Origin: Terriglobia bacterium
GTDB taxonomy: Bacteria > Acidobacteriota > Terriglobia > JAJPHL01
DNA: 55,230 nt
NCBI GenBank assembly: GCA_021325275.1
Contig: JAJPHL010000020.1
Span: 1-55,230 of the forward strand
Direction of reading: 5' to 3'
Notes under the pieces: model-generated
Databases searched by the model: none
What the model was told of the DNA's origin: nothing
What the model saw: only the letters and a program-made list of their open reading frames with translations
Program-made: the position numbers and the translations under genes
In this document: piece after piece, positions 40,817-48,780 of the stretch
How the letters are laid out: the number at the start of each line of letters is the position of its first letter
Position numbering within the stretch: position 1 is the stretch's first letter

Positions 40817-40998
40817 AACGTCCTCCCACGTGCGGTATGGACGGAGCCGTTATAAAGGTGCGGCTCAATGCCCTCGACCCCTCGCGAGTCTTGGGCGAAA
40901 CGTGCAGATCGCCGGGAAGGCCTCACCGGCGCCTCAGTGCTACCCCTACACATCTCACGCTAGCCCCCTGGAGGATGAATGTCAAGCGGCTTCCAGAA

Positions 40999-41207
40999 GT
41001 ATCTCAGTTTGAATTCTAGCGGCTCCGCCGCTGCTTTGTGCGGAAGGGCTAGGCCCTTCCGCGAAGCACCTTCGTTAGGATTGCGAGGCTATGTCTTGCT
41101 CAAGCAAGACATAGCCTCGCAAGAAGGTGGCTCTAGTCCTTCGGAAAGGCACAGCCTTTCCGCACAAAGTAGCGGCGAAGCCGCCAGAAATTTCAACCTA
41201 TGACACC
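40999..41207. repeat. Palindromic dispersed element, copy 1
   Basis: An imperfect inverted repeat: the ends read AGTATCTCAGTTTGAATTCT..GCGGCTCCGCCGC on the left and GCGGCGAAGCCGC..AGAAATTTCAACCTATGACACC on the right. Nested hairpins (GGAAGGGC/GCCCTTCC; GGAAAGGC/GCCTTTCC) flank a central perfect palindrome of two 20-bp arms at 41081-41100 and 41103-41122. About 65 bp at 41129-41192 match 43250-43314 of copy 2 nearly exactly. It lies just upstream of the CoA-ligase gene. No coding potential is seen. Confidence 0.85.
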
Positions 41208-41240
41208 GCCCGGCTTCCAAAAGCCCGCGCCTTGAAGCCG

Positions 41241-41246
41241 TATAAT
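41241..41246 (+). promoter_or_regulatory. Consensus -10 box (TATAAT) before the CoA ligase
   Basis: TATAAT ends 10 bp before the ATG at 41257 and overlaps an earlier in-frame ATG (41245), which argues that the later ATG is the true start on a very short leader. Confidence 0.45.
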
Positions 41247-41256
41247 GGAATTCCCG

Positions 41257-42783
41257 ATGCCTGCGCGTGTGTTGCCCTTTCCCGATCGTTTCAACGCCGC
41301 GGAGTTTTTCGTGGATCGCGCGGTGACCGAGCATGGATGGGGCCAGCGCACCGCGTTTCGCTACCAAGGCCGTTCGATCACCTATCAAGAAACGGCCGAG
41401 ATGGTGGCGCGCGCGGCCGGCGCCCTGCTCGCGTCCGGAGTTCGCGCGGAACAGCGCGTTCTGCTGGCGCTGCCAGACTCTCCCGATTTTGTCACCGCAT
41501 TTTTTGGCGCGATCAAGGCGGGAGTGGTGCCGGTGCCGGTGAACACGTTTCTCGACGGGCGCGACCTGCGCTATTACCTCGACGATTCGGGAGCGGCGGC
41601 GCTGATTGTCCATCGCGACCTTGTGGATCGCGTGAAATCCGCGCTGCCGTCGTTGACGATCGTTGCTGGAGAAGGCGGGGATTGGGAGCTGCGCCTCGCC
41701 ACGGCTTCGCCGCTCACCGGCGCCGCGTCCACGCATCCCGACGACATGGCGTTTTGGCAATACACTTCGGGATCCACGGGCGCGCCGAAAGGCGCGGTGC
41801 ATTTGCACCGCGACATGGTGTACGCCGCGGACGTTTACGCGATCCCCACGCAGCGGCTCACGCCGGAAGACCGCATTTTCTCGGCGTCGAAAATGTTTTT
41901 TGCTTATGGATTGGGGAACTCCCTCTTTTGTCCCCTGCGCGCCGGAGCGAGCGCCCTGCTCGCGCCCGAGCGTCCGACGCCGGAAATGTGTTTGCGTACC
42001 ATCGAATCGGAGCGTCCCACGATTTTCTACGCCGTGCCGACACTCTACGCCGCGATCCTGAATCATCCGGGCAATTACGACACGTCGTCGCTGCGTCTGG
42101 CGGTGTCGGCCGGTGAAGCGCTTCCCGCGGAAATCTTCCGGCGCTTCCAAGACCGCTTCGGTGTGGAAATCATCGACGGCATCGGCTCGACGGAGATGGC
42201 ACACGTTTTCATCAGCAACCGTCCGGGCGAGTGCCGTCCCGGGTCAAGCGGACGATTGGTCGACGGTTACGACGCGCGCATCGTGGACGAGGCCGGCTGC
42301 GATGTGGCCGACGGCGAGATCGGCAACCTGCTGATTTCGGGCGGCAGCGCGGCGGCGTTCTACTGGCGCAAGGCGGCGCAAACGCGCTCCACGATGCTCG
42401 GCGAATGGTTGCGCACCGGCGACAAATATCGCCGCGACGCCGACGGATACTATTGGTACTGCGGACGCTCCGACGACATGATGAAGTCGAGCGGGCAATG
42501 GGTGTCACCGGCCGAAGTGGAAGGCGCGCTGCTCGAACATCCCGCGATTCTGGAGTGCGCGGTCGCGGCGGTCGCGGGCGATGACGGTGTCGCGCGGCCG
42601 CGCGCGTTTATCGTTTTGCGCGACGCCGCCACCCAGCCGAGCCAAGAAGCGTTTCGCGAGTTCCTTCGCGCGCGCATCGCGCACTTCAAAGTACCGCACA
42701 CTTTCGAAGTCGTCACGGAATTGCCGAAAACGGCGACCGGAAAGATTCAGCGCTTCAAGCTTCGCGAGCAAGGTCCGCGCTAG
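41257..42783 (+). CDS. Benzoate-CoA ligase family AMP-forming acyl-CoA synthetase
   Basis: A 508-residue ANL-superfamily enzyme. Motifs: A3 P-loop 'WQYTSGSTGAPKGAVHLHRD' (TSGSTGxPK), A5 'IDGIGSTEMAHVFISNRPGE', A7 'WLRTGDKYRRDADGYYWYCG', A8 'RSDDMMKSSGQWVSPAEVEG' and the A10 lysine in 'LPKTATGKIQRFKL'. The 'GIGSTEM.HIF' type A5 and 'DDMMK.SG.WVSP' type A8 are those of benzoate-CoA ligases, but the exact aromatic acid is not decided. It activates an acid with ATP and CoA in the cytoplasm. It stands alone between two palindromic elements, with no ring-reduction or transport genes nearby. Confidence 0.85.
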   Translation: MPARVLPFPDRFNAAEFFVDRAVTEHGWGQRTAFRYQGRSITYQETAEMVARAAGALLASGVRAEQRVLLALPDSPDFVTAFFGAIKAGVVPVPVNTFLDGRDLRYYLDDSGAAALIVHRDLVDRVKSALPSLTIVAGEGGDWELRLATASPLTGAASTHPDDMAFWQYTSGSTGAPKGAVHLHRDMVYAADVYAIPTQRLTPEDRIFSASKMFFAYGLGNSLFCPLRAGASALLAPERPTPEMCLRTIESERPTIFYAVPTLYAAILNHPGNYDTSSLRLAVSAGEALPAEIFRRFQDRFGVEIIDGIGSTEMAHVFISNRPGECRPGSSGRLVDGYDARIVDEAGCDVADGEIGNLLISGGSAAAFYWRKAAQTRSTMLGEWLRTGDKYRRDADGYYWYCGRSDDMMKSSGQWVSPAEVEGALLEHPAILECAVAAVAGDDGVARPRAFIVLRDAATQPSQEAFREFLRARIAHFKVPHTFEVVTELPKTATGKIQRFKLREQGPR

Positions 42784-42787
42784 AGAG

Positions 42788-43327
42788 TGGTGTCTCAGTT
42801 TGAATTTCTAGCGGCTCCGCCGCCCTGTAGTTTGGACATTTCTCGTGCCACGTTGGCGAGCGTTCGGTTACATTCTGTCCCCGAGCCTGCGCAGCAGGCG
42901 GTACAACGTTAGCCCCAGGCGTCAGCCTGGGGGAAACCCAGCAGCAACAATGAGCCTGCGAAGCGGGCGGCACAAACGCTTCACCATTTTGGCCGTCAGG
43001 TCCACACGTGTTTCTCTTCGAACTCGATTCCGTGCGCGCCACAACTCTCTCGGGACTCGTCCTCGAAGGCCATGCTTCGATGGTGCTGCTGCTGGCGCCT
43101 GGCAAGGTGTTTGTGCCGCCAGCTTCGCAGGCTCGTTCTGTTGGTCCGTCTTCCCCAGGCTCACGCCTGGGGCTAACGTTGTATCGCCTGCGATGCAGGC
43201 TTAGGGGACGCCGTCTTCCACCGCAAGTCGCCTGCTACGCAGCAAGGTGGCTCCAGTCCTTCGGAAAGGCAAAGCCTTTCCGCACAAAGTAGCGGCGAAG
43301 CCGCTAGAAATCCAAACTGAGACACCA
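42788..43327. repeat. Palindromic dispersed element, copy 2 (540 bp, near-perfect terminal inverted repeats)
   Basis: The outer ~36 bases match as inverted repeats with about two mismatches (left TGGTGTCTCAGTTTGAATTT.., right the complement ..AAACTGAGACACCA). Inside, long arms repeat in inverse: GAGCCTGC..GCAGGC, AACGTTAGCCCCAGGC..GCCTGGGGCTAACGTT and CCTGCGAAGC..GCTTCGCAGG, around a unique centre near 43000-43110. No significant reading frame is present. The right end shares about 65 bp with copy 1. It fills the space between the CoA-ligase gene and the minus-strand secreted protein. Confidence 0.87.
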
Positions 43328-43344
43328 TCCGCTAGAGCCAAAGA

Positions 43345-44709
43345 TTACATCTTCCCAATTCCCTCGATGATCGCCGCCAGCGCCTCACGGAATTTCTCGG
43401 GCGAATCGGCGTCCATGATTTTCGGCTTCAGCGGTTTCAACAAATCGTGCATCGGGACCGTCTTGTCGTCGAGCGATCCCGGTCCAAAATCACTGTCCGG
43501 TATCGTGCCACCGAGTCGCCCCGCGCGGCCGCTACTTACGTCATCGTTCGAATTTAATACCGAAATGCGCGGCGGCGCGCCGGCGGGCGGAAGCAGGTGC
43601 GTCATCATCGGCGGATGATAGCGTAGAAAAAAGAATTTGCCGTCGCGCGATCCCTCAATCGCGGCGGGTTTTCCGGCGCGCCCCACCGATCCCGGCGCCG
43701 TGAGCATGATAATCACCGGCGCCGCGTCGCCGCGCCGCTCGTCACCCTCGAGATTCGGCCGCACTCGTTTGCGAATTTCCGCCGTCGCGAAGTCGGCGTC
43801 TTCGCCGGGCTTCTCGAGAGCATGCACGTCGATCACGTTGGGATTCGATTGGTCGAGTGCCACGCGCAATTCGCTCCATGAAATCGCGCCATCTTGGACC
43901 GGCACGGCTACGGCGCGGCGATGTTGCACGTCGAGCAGCGTGATGTTCACCGTGCCGTTGGTCAGCGACATTTGCGCCAGCACCTTCATCCGCGCCACGA
44001 GTGCCGCCATCGACTCGCGATAAAACTGATCGCCCGCCTGCGTGCGCGGCAAGTTCACGATCACCTCCACGCGCACCGCACGCTTGGAAGCCACCGAGAG
44101 CCGGACGTGGTCCGTGGCGTCGGGATGAAACCACTCTTCGGTCTGTGTTTCCTTGCCCAAAATCTCCGCCGGCGTCATTCGCTCCCACAGATTCGGCAGC
44201 GGATCGTTTTTCAATGGCGCCACGTGCACCGACGTACGGCTGAAATCGTGCTCGCCCGTGGCGCGATGCAACATGGCCATCGTGAATTCGTAGTCGCCGG
44301 GTATGACTAGCGCGCTGTGCGTGTAGACGAACTCGGCGTGGCGCACGTCGTCGTCCGCTTCGCTCAGCGGAACGTTGGTGTGTCCTTGATAGACGTGGCC
44401 GCGGCTGTCTTTGATTTGCAGCAGCATCAGCAAGTCGTCGTCTTTTGTGCTGGAACGCTTGGCGAGATTCTTTCCGTCGATCGTGGCCGTCGCGGTCACC
44501 AGGAATCGCTGGTGCTCGTCGAGAACCGGGGACGAAATCTTGGTTCTCCACGGGACTTCCGCGCGATCGCCTTGCGCTTCCCATTGATCGAAGGGAATGG
44601 TGGAGAAAATCGCGTCTCGCGCGTCGCCCGGCGGCGCTTGCGCACAGACCGGCAGGGCCATCAGAATCGCGGCCAACCAGACGGGCCGGTGCGGAACGAG
44701 CCTGAACAT
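43345..44709 (-). CDS. Secreted protein of unknown function
   Basis: A 454-residue protein with a signal peptide (first ~24 residues, ending 'MALPVCAQA'). The first half looks like an Ig/propeller-type beta structure ('KISSPVLDEHQRFLVTATAT', 'VPGDYEF'-like, 'YTHSALVIPGDYEFTMAMLH'). The middle ('VRVEVIVNLPRTQAGDQFYR', 'VARMKVLAQMSLTNGTVNIT', 'LLDVQHRRAVAVPV') and 'VIIMLTAPGSVGRAGKPA' recall the VWFA-related exported proteins frequent in Acidobacteriota, but a clear MIDAS motif is not visible. The start ATG 44709 is 24 bp from the divergent kinase start. Function unknown. Confidence 0.75.
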   Translation of the reverse strand: MFRLVPHRPVWLAAILMALPVCAQAPPGDARDAIFSTIPFDQWEAQGDRAEVPWRTKISSPVLDEHQRFLVTATATIDGKNLAKRSSTKDDDLLMLLQIKDSRGHVYQGHTNVPLSEADDDVRHAEFVYTHSALVIPGDYEFTMAMLHRATGEHDFSRTSVHVAPLKNDPLPNLWERMTPAEILGKETQTEEWFHPDATDHVRLSVASKRAVRVEVIVNLPRTQAGDQFYRESMAALVARMKVLAQMSLTNGTVNITLLDVQHRRAVAVPVQDGAISWSELRVALDQSNPNVIDVHALEKPGEDADFATAEIRKRVRPNLEGDERRGDAAPVIIMLTAPGSVGRAGKPAAIEGSRDGKFFFLRYHPPMMTHLLPPAGAPPRISVLNSNDDVSSGRAGRLGGTIPDSDFGPGSLDDKTVPMHDLLKPLKPKIMDADSPEKFREALAAIIEGIGKM

Positions 44710-44721
44710 CTACTCTTACTG

Positions 44722-44727
44722 TAAACT
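44722..44727 (+). promoter_or_regulatory. -10-like box (TAAACT) before the histidine kinase
   Basis: TAAACT ends 6 bp before the ATG at 44734. Only 24 bp separate the two divergent start codons, so at least one of the genes must use a leaderless transcript or a promoter inside its neighbour. Confidence 0.35.
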
Positions 44728-44733
44728 ATCCGC

Positions 44734-45636
44734 ATGGATGTGGGCGGACGTCGTAAATCGATAGCCGTCTTCATTACGCTTTGCGCCGTCACCGTCATAC
44801 TCGCTGTGGCGTTGCAAGTCGGCTGGAGCGTAGTGAATTGGCGCACGGCGTGGATGCTGGTGCTGGGCACGCTTCTGTTTCCGCTGATCATCGCGGGCAT
44901 CGTGCTGAACACCACGTTCCTGGTGCGCGAAATCCGCCGCAACGAGCAGCACAACAGTTTCATCAATGCGGTGACGCACGAGTTGAAGACGCCGGTAGCG
45001 TCGATTCGCTTGTATCTGGAAACGCTGCGCACCCGCAACGTGGACGACGTGCGCCGCCAGGATTTTTACCGCATCATGCTGGAAGATAGCGACCGCTTGC
45101 TCGGCACCATCGAGCAAGTATTGCGCGCGGGATCCACCTCGCAGGCCAGCCGCAAGCTGCATCTTACGCCCGTGGACATGCGTGAGATGGTCCGCGATTG
45201 CATCGCGCTGGCGCGCACGCGTCACCATTTGCCCGAGGACGCACTCGACTACATCGAACAACTCACCGATCCCGAGCAAGCCACGGTGATGGGCGATCTT
45301 GAGGACCTGAAAGCCGCGATTTCCAATTTGCTCGACAACGCCATCAAGTATTCCGGAGAAAACGTGCAAGTGCTGGTGGAAGTGGCCGCCGATCCCAAGG
45401 GCGTCACGGTGCGCGTGAAGGATCACGGCGTGGGAATTCCGCGCGACGAACTGAAGCGTGTCTTCGAGCGCTTTTATCGCGTGCCCGGCGCGATGAAATC
45501 GCGTGTGCCCGGCGCGGGCTTGGGACTTTCCATTGTGGAGTCGGTGGTGCGCAAGCACGGCGGCAAAGTGGAAGTGTCGAGCGACGGTCACGACCGCGGC
45601 AGCACGTTCACGCTGACGTTGCCGGCCATGAAGTAA
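44734..45636 (+). CDS. Sensor histidine kinase without adjacent response regulator
   Basis: A 300-residue kinase with two membrane segments (~residues 10-30 and 38-62) and almost no periplasmic loop, so it probably senses the membrane itself or a partner. The HisKA domain has the H-box 'FINAVTHELKTPVASIRLYL' (phospho-accepting His about residue 84). The HATPase part has N 'NLLDNAIKYSG', G1 'VKDHGVGIPRDEL', F 'VFERFYRV' and G2 'GAGLGLSIVESVV'. No HAMP domain is seen. No receiver-domain gene is next to it; the following gene is an HExxH membrane protein 7 bp downstream, likely cotranscribed. Confidence 0.92.
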   Translation: MDVGGRRKSIAVFITLCAVTVILAVALQVGWSVVNWRTAWMLVLGTLLFPLIIAGIVLNTTFLVREIRRNEQHNSFINAVTHELKTPVASIRLYLETLRTRNVDDVRRQDFYRIMLEDSDRLLGTIEQVLRAGSTSQASRKLHLTPVDMREMVRDCIALARTRHHLPEDALDYIEQLTDPEQATVMGDLEDLKAAISNLLDNAIKYSGENVQVLVEVAADPKGVTVRVKDHGVGIPRDELKRVFERFYRVPGAMKSRVPGAGLGLSIVESVVRKHGGKVEVSSDGHDRGSTFTLTLPAMK

Positions 45637-45643
45637 AACCCGT

Positions 45644-46210
45644 ATGGATCTTCTGTTCGGCTATTCGATTCCCGGCGCTGAATACGATTGGAAACGCGTC
45701 TCGAAACCGGCGTGGATCGCCTCGACGGTGTTCTTCATCTTTACGATTTGGATGTATCGTCCCAACGGGACGCCCTATCTCGACGCCGTTCATTTGGTGA
45801 CGCACGAAGCGGGGCATCCGTTGTTTTCGTATCTCCACAACTACGTTCTTACCGTCGCCGGCGGGACGATTTTCCAACTCTTTGTGCCCGCGGCGCTGAC
45901 GATTTGGTTTGCCTACACCGGTCAAACCACGGGCACGGCATTTTGCGGGTTCATGTTTTTCAATTCGTTCATCAACATAGGCACGTACATGGCCGATGCC
46001 CGCGCGCGCGTGCTGCCGCTGGTGGCGCCGGGCATGTCGTCGGACGAAATTACCGAGCACGACTGGAATACTCTTTTCGAACAAGCAAACCTGCTGCGCC
46101 ACGACGTACAAATCGGCAACGCGACCAAGTTAATCGGGTACCTTGGAATGGTTGCGATGATCGTGTGGCTGGCATGGATGAAAAAGAATCTCGACGAAAA
46201 CGCTGAGTGA
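45644..46210 (+). CDS. Multispan membrane protein with HExxH motif
   Basis: A 188-residue protein with about four hydrophobic segments ('WIASTVFFIFTIWMY', 'GGTIFQLFVPAALTIWFAYT', 'AFCGFMFFNSFINIGTYMA', 'LIGYLGMVAMIVWLAWM'). 'AVHLVTHEAGHPLFSYLHNY' contains H-E-A-G-H, a zinc-metalloprotease-type HExxH at a membrane face. Together with 'FFNSFINIGTYM' and a later 'HDWNTLF' it recalls small site-2-like (M50-type) conserved proteins, but the third ligand is not certain. It lies between the kinase and an SDR gene on the same strand. Role unknown; membrane proteolysis is an inference. Confidence 0.72.
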   Translation: MDLLFGYSIPGAEYDWKRVSKPAWIASTVFFIFTIWMYRPNGTPYLDAVHLVTHEAGHPLFSYLHNYVLTVAGGTIFQLFVPAALTIWFAYTGQTTGTAFCGFMFFNSFINIGTYMADARARVLPLVAPGMSSDEITEHDWNTLFEQANLLRHDVQIGNATKLIGYLGMVAMIVWLAWMKKNLDENAE

Positions 46211-46226
46211 TGGCGCGGGGTGAAAT

Positions 46227-46994
46227 ATGGGGCACTCTCTGGACGGACAAGTTGCACTGGTGACCGGCGGCGCGCGCGGTTTGGGCTACGACATTTCCCG
46301 CGCCTTGATCGCGGAAGGCGCGACGGTGGTGATGATGGCGCGCGATCCCAACATCACCGCTGCGGCCGCGGCGGAATTGGGAGCGGTCGCGATGCCGGGA
46401 AGCGTGACCAGCGAACAAGATGTCGCGGGCATTTTCGCCGCGATCAACGAACGCTTCGGCCGTTTCGACATTTTGGTGAACAACGCCGGCATCGGCGGGC
46501 CGGCCGCGCCCGTGGAGCAAGTCACCGCCGCGCAGTGGTCGGAAGTGATCGATATCAACTTGACCGGCGCGTTCCTCTGCGCGCGCGAAGCGGTGAAGAT
46601 GATGAAGCCGGCGCAACGCGGACGCATCGTGAATATTTCTTCGATGGCGGGACGCATCGGCTACGCGCTGCGCTCGCCCTACGGCGCGTCGAAGTGGGGC
46701 ATGATCGGATTTTCGCGCGCGCTGGCGGCGGAACTGGGCGCCTACAACGTTTGCGTGAACTCCGTGCTGCCCGGCGCGGTGGAAGGCGATCGCATCGACC
46801 GCGTGATTCGCGATCGCGCGGCCGCGATGGACGTGCCGGAATCCGCAGTGCGCGGCGATTACGTAAAGGCTGCCGTGCTGCGCCGCATGGTGCGCGCTTC
46901 CGATATTTCCGCGATGGTGGTTTTCCTGTGCGGCGAAGGCGGTGCGAATATCACCGGTCAAGCGATTGAGATCAGCGCCGGCAGTTACCTATAG
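46227..46994 (+). CDS. Short-chain dehydrogenase/reductase
   Basis: A 255-residue classical SDR: the Rossmann entry 'ALVTGGARGLGYDISRALIA' (TGxxxGxG), 'DILVNNAGIGG' (NNAG), 'IDINLTGAFLCAREAVKMM', and catalytic 'IVNISSMAGRIGYALRSPYG' then 'ASKWG' (S...Y-x3-K). It ends in 'ITGQAIEISAGSYL', the family C-terminus. The cofactor preference is not decided by eye. It oxidises or reduces an unknown alcohol or ketone. The start ATG 46227 is 16 bp after the preceding membrane protein gene. Confidence 0.92.
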   Translation: MGHSLDGQVALVTGGARGLGYDISRALIAEGATVVMMARDPNITAAAAAELGAVAMPGSVTSEQDVAGIFAAINERFGRFDILVNNAGIGGPAAPVEQVTAAQWSEVIDINLTGAFLCAREAVKMMKPAQRGRIVNISSMAGRIGYALRSPYGASKWGMIGFSRALAAELGAYNVCVNSVLPGAVEGDRIDRVIRDRAAAMDVPESAVRGDYVKAAVLRRMVRASDISAMVVFLCGEGGANITGQAIEISAGSYL

Positions 46995-47004
46995 CCCAAA
47001 GATT

Positions 47005-47079
47005 TTGTCACCGCAGAGACGCAGAGGAGGCAGAGAAAACCAACTCGGAGTTTTTCTCTGCGTCTCTGCGGTGAAAAAA
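47005..47079. repeat. Inverted repeat (CACCGCAGAGACGCAGAGG type), probable bidirectional terminator
   Basis: The left arm is TCACCGCAGAGACGCAGAG, the right arm CTCTGCGTCTCTGCGGTGA, with A/T runs on both outer sides (TTTTG before, AAAAAAA after). It lies between two convergent genes (SDR and M28 peptidase). It shares the arm design of the other palindromes here but has a different unit (CGCAGAGA). Confidence 0.88.
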
Positions 47080-47089
47080 ACCGCCGGTA

Positions 47090-48676
47090 TTACTTTGCGA
47101 ATCGCTTGAAGAAACTCGCGTCCTTCCACTTCGGACGTTCCGCGCGATCCGCGACCGTCGCCGCGATTTCTCCCAGAACGCGATTGAAATCGGCGGCGGC
47201 CTGCTTGTCGACCGGTTGTTGCAAATCATCCGACGGCGCGTGATAGCGTTCCGCGATCCATTTGCGTGAAATCTCCGCTTGCGGCGAGCCGGGCTCGTAG
47301 CCGTCCTTAAACGCCAGCGACGGAATCCCTTTGCGAATGAAACTGTACTGATCGCTGCGCACGAAGCGATTGCGTTGAGGCTCGAGATCGGCCTGCACCG
47401 CGACACCCGCTTGCTTCGCGACTTCGCGCGCCACATCACCCAGGTCCGATTCATCGAGCCCCAAAACCATCATGATTTTGAACGGAAACAGCGGCAGAAA
47501 CATGTCCATGTTCAAGTCCGCGACGATCGGTCCGTTCACGGTGGGATGGGCCGCGTAATAGCGCGATCCGAGCAAGCCTTTCTCTTCGCCGGTCACGGCG
47601 ACGAAAACGATCGAGCGCTTGAACGCGCGCTTGCGATCGTGAAAACTCTGCGCCATGTCGATGAGTGACGCCACGCCCGACGCGTTGTCCATGGCGCCGT
47701 TGTAGATTCTGTCGCCGTTAATGGGCTGCCCGATGCCCAAGTGGTCGAGATGCGCGGAAATCGCCACAAATTCGTTTTTCAATCGCGGATCCGTCCCCGG
47801 CAGCACGCCCGCGACGTTTTGCGACGTAACCTGCGACGTTTCCATTTTCACGCGGGAGCGAATCGTGCCGGGAATCGCGAAATGCGGTAACGCTTCCCCG
47901 CGATCCGCAATCGCCAGCAGTTCGGCGATGGTGTGTCCGCTGCCTTCCAGCAATTTGTCGGCGTGCTTGGCGTTGAAGTTCACGGCGATCTTCATCCCGT
48001 CGCCTTCGTTCAGCGCCGCTTCGGCCAAACTCATCGCCGGTTGCAGGCGCGCGAGCGTGGCGCGTTCCCACGGAACGTCGGTGATCTTCGGGTTGGCGAT
48101 CGTGATCGTGCCAACGGCGCCCGACGCCTTCAGAAACTGTCCGCGCTCGCCGGCGGAAGAAAAATGGGCCAGCAACGGTCCCGGAATTTGCTTCGGTCCG
48201 CCGGTGATGTACACCACGACTTTGCCTTTCAGAGGCAGACCTTTGAAATCGTCGAAGGAAAGATCGGGAACCGTGAGTCCATAGCCGACAAAATAAAGCG
48301 GCGCCTCCGCCGCCGGAGCGGGTGCGCCGCGCGCCGCGATGTTGGCCTCTTCACCGAGCTTCAGTGCTTCCGCTTTGCCGTTGCGCACCAGTTCCAGGCT
48401 CGATTGCTCTTCGATCACTTTACGCACGTCGAATTTCACCGGCTGGATGAATCCGTTTTTTCCGGATGTGTCGCCTGCGGGTTGCAGTCCCGCCGCGGCG
48501 AATTGCTGCGCGACATATTCGGCGGCCTTGCGATGTCCTTCGCTGCCCGTGTTGCGACCCTCGAGGTCGTCGGAAGCGAGAAACGAGACGTGCTTCCACC
48601 AACGATCGGCGTCTTGCGCGCGCGCCAGGACAAAGCAGCCGGCCAGCATCAAGGTCGAGAGGAGAATGCGCTTCAT
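47090..48676 (-). CDS. Secreted M28-family zinc aminopeptidase
   Basis: A 528-residue exported peptidase, start ATG 48676 (MKRILLSTLMLAGCFVLARA). After 'HVSFLASDDLEGRNTGSEGH' comes a PA-domain insert ('KGKVVVYITGGPKQIPGPLL'). The M28 catalytic part has 'FVAISAHLDHLGIG' (H and D ligands), 'NGAMDNASGVASLIDMAQSF' (bridging D), 'IVFVAVTGEEKGLLGSRYYA' (catalytic E-E), 'VADLNMDMFLPLF' and 'YQFI'-like 'SDQYSFIRKGIPSLAF'. It would remove N-terminal residues from peptides outside the cytoplasm. An open extension upstream of 48676 runs into the intergenic repeat and is not used. Confidence 0.93.
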   Translation of the reverse strand: MKRILLSTLMLAGCFVLARAQDADRWWKHVSFLASDDLEGRNTGSEGHRKAAEYVAQQFAAAGLQPAGDTSGKNGFIQPVKFDVRKVIEEQSSLELVRNGKAEALKLGEEANIAARGAPAPAAEAPLYFVGYGLTVPDLSFDDFKGLPLKGKVVVYITGGPKQIPGPLLAHFSSAGERGQFLKASGAVGTITIANPKITDVPWERATLARLQPAMSLAEAALNEGDGMKIAVNFNAKHADKLLEGSGHTIAELLAIADRGEALPHFAIPGTIRSRVKMETSQVTSQNVAGVLPGTDPRLKNEFVAISAHLDHLGIGQPINGDRIYNGAMDNASGVASLIDMAQSFHDRKRAFKRSIVFVAVTGEEKGLLGSRYYAAHPTVNGPIVADLNMDMFLPLFPFKIMMVLGLDESDLGDVAREVAKQAGVAVQADLEPQRNRFVRSDQYSFIRKGIPSLAFKDGYEPGSPQAEISRKWIAERYHAPSDDLQQPVDKQAAADFNRVLGEIAATVADRAERPKWKDASFFKRFAK

Positions 48677-48699
48677 GGTCTCATTTGTATCACGGCGGA

Positions 48700-48775
48700 T
48701 TGAGCCAGAAAAAGACAAAGGATACAGAGAGCGAATCGGTTTTCTTTGTGTTCTTTGTGTCTTTGTGGTTCAATG
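48700..48775. repeat. Degenerate inverted repeat (CACAAAGA type)
   Basis: The right arm (about 48741-48775) is the complement of TTGAACCACAAAGACACAAA followed by GAACACAAAGAAA; the left arm (about 48700-48732, TTGAGCCAGAAAAAGACAAA..) is a diverged copy. The unit CACAAAGA repeats three times per arm, the same arrangement as the CACCGAGA repeat at 16862. It lies between the divergent peptidase and permease genes, directly before the permease start. Confidence 0.7.
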
Positions 48776-48780
48776 CACTC

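Noticed and set aside
42845-43292. Small frames in the 540-bp palindrome
   Set aside because: They translate inverted-repeat DNA, have no ribosome site, and are equally open on both strands.
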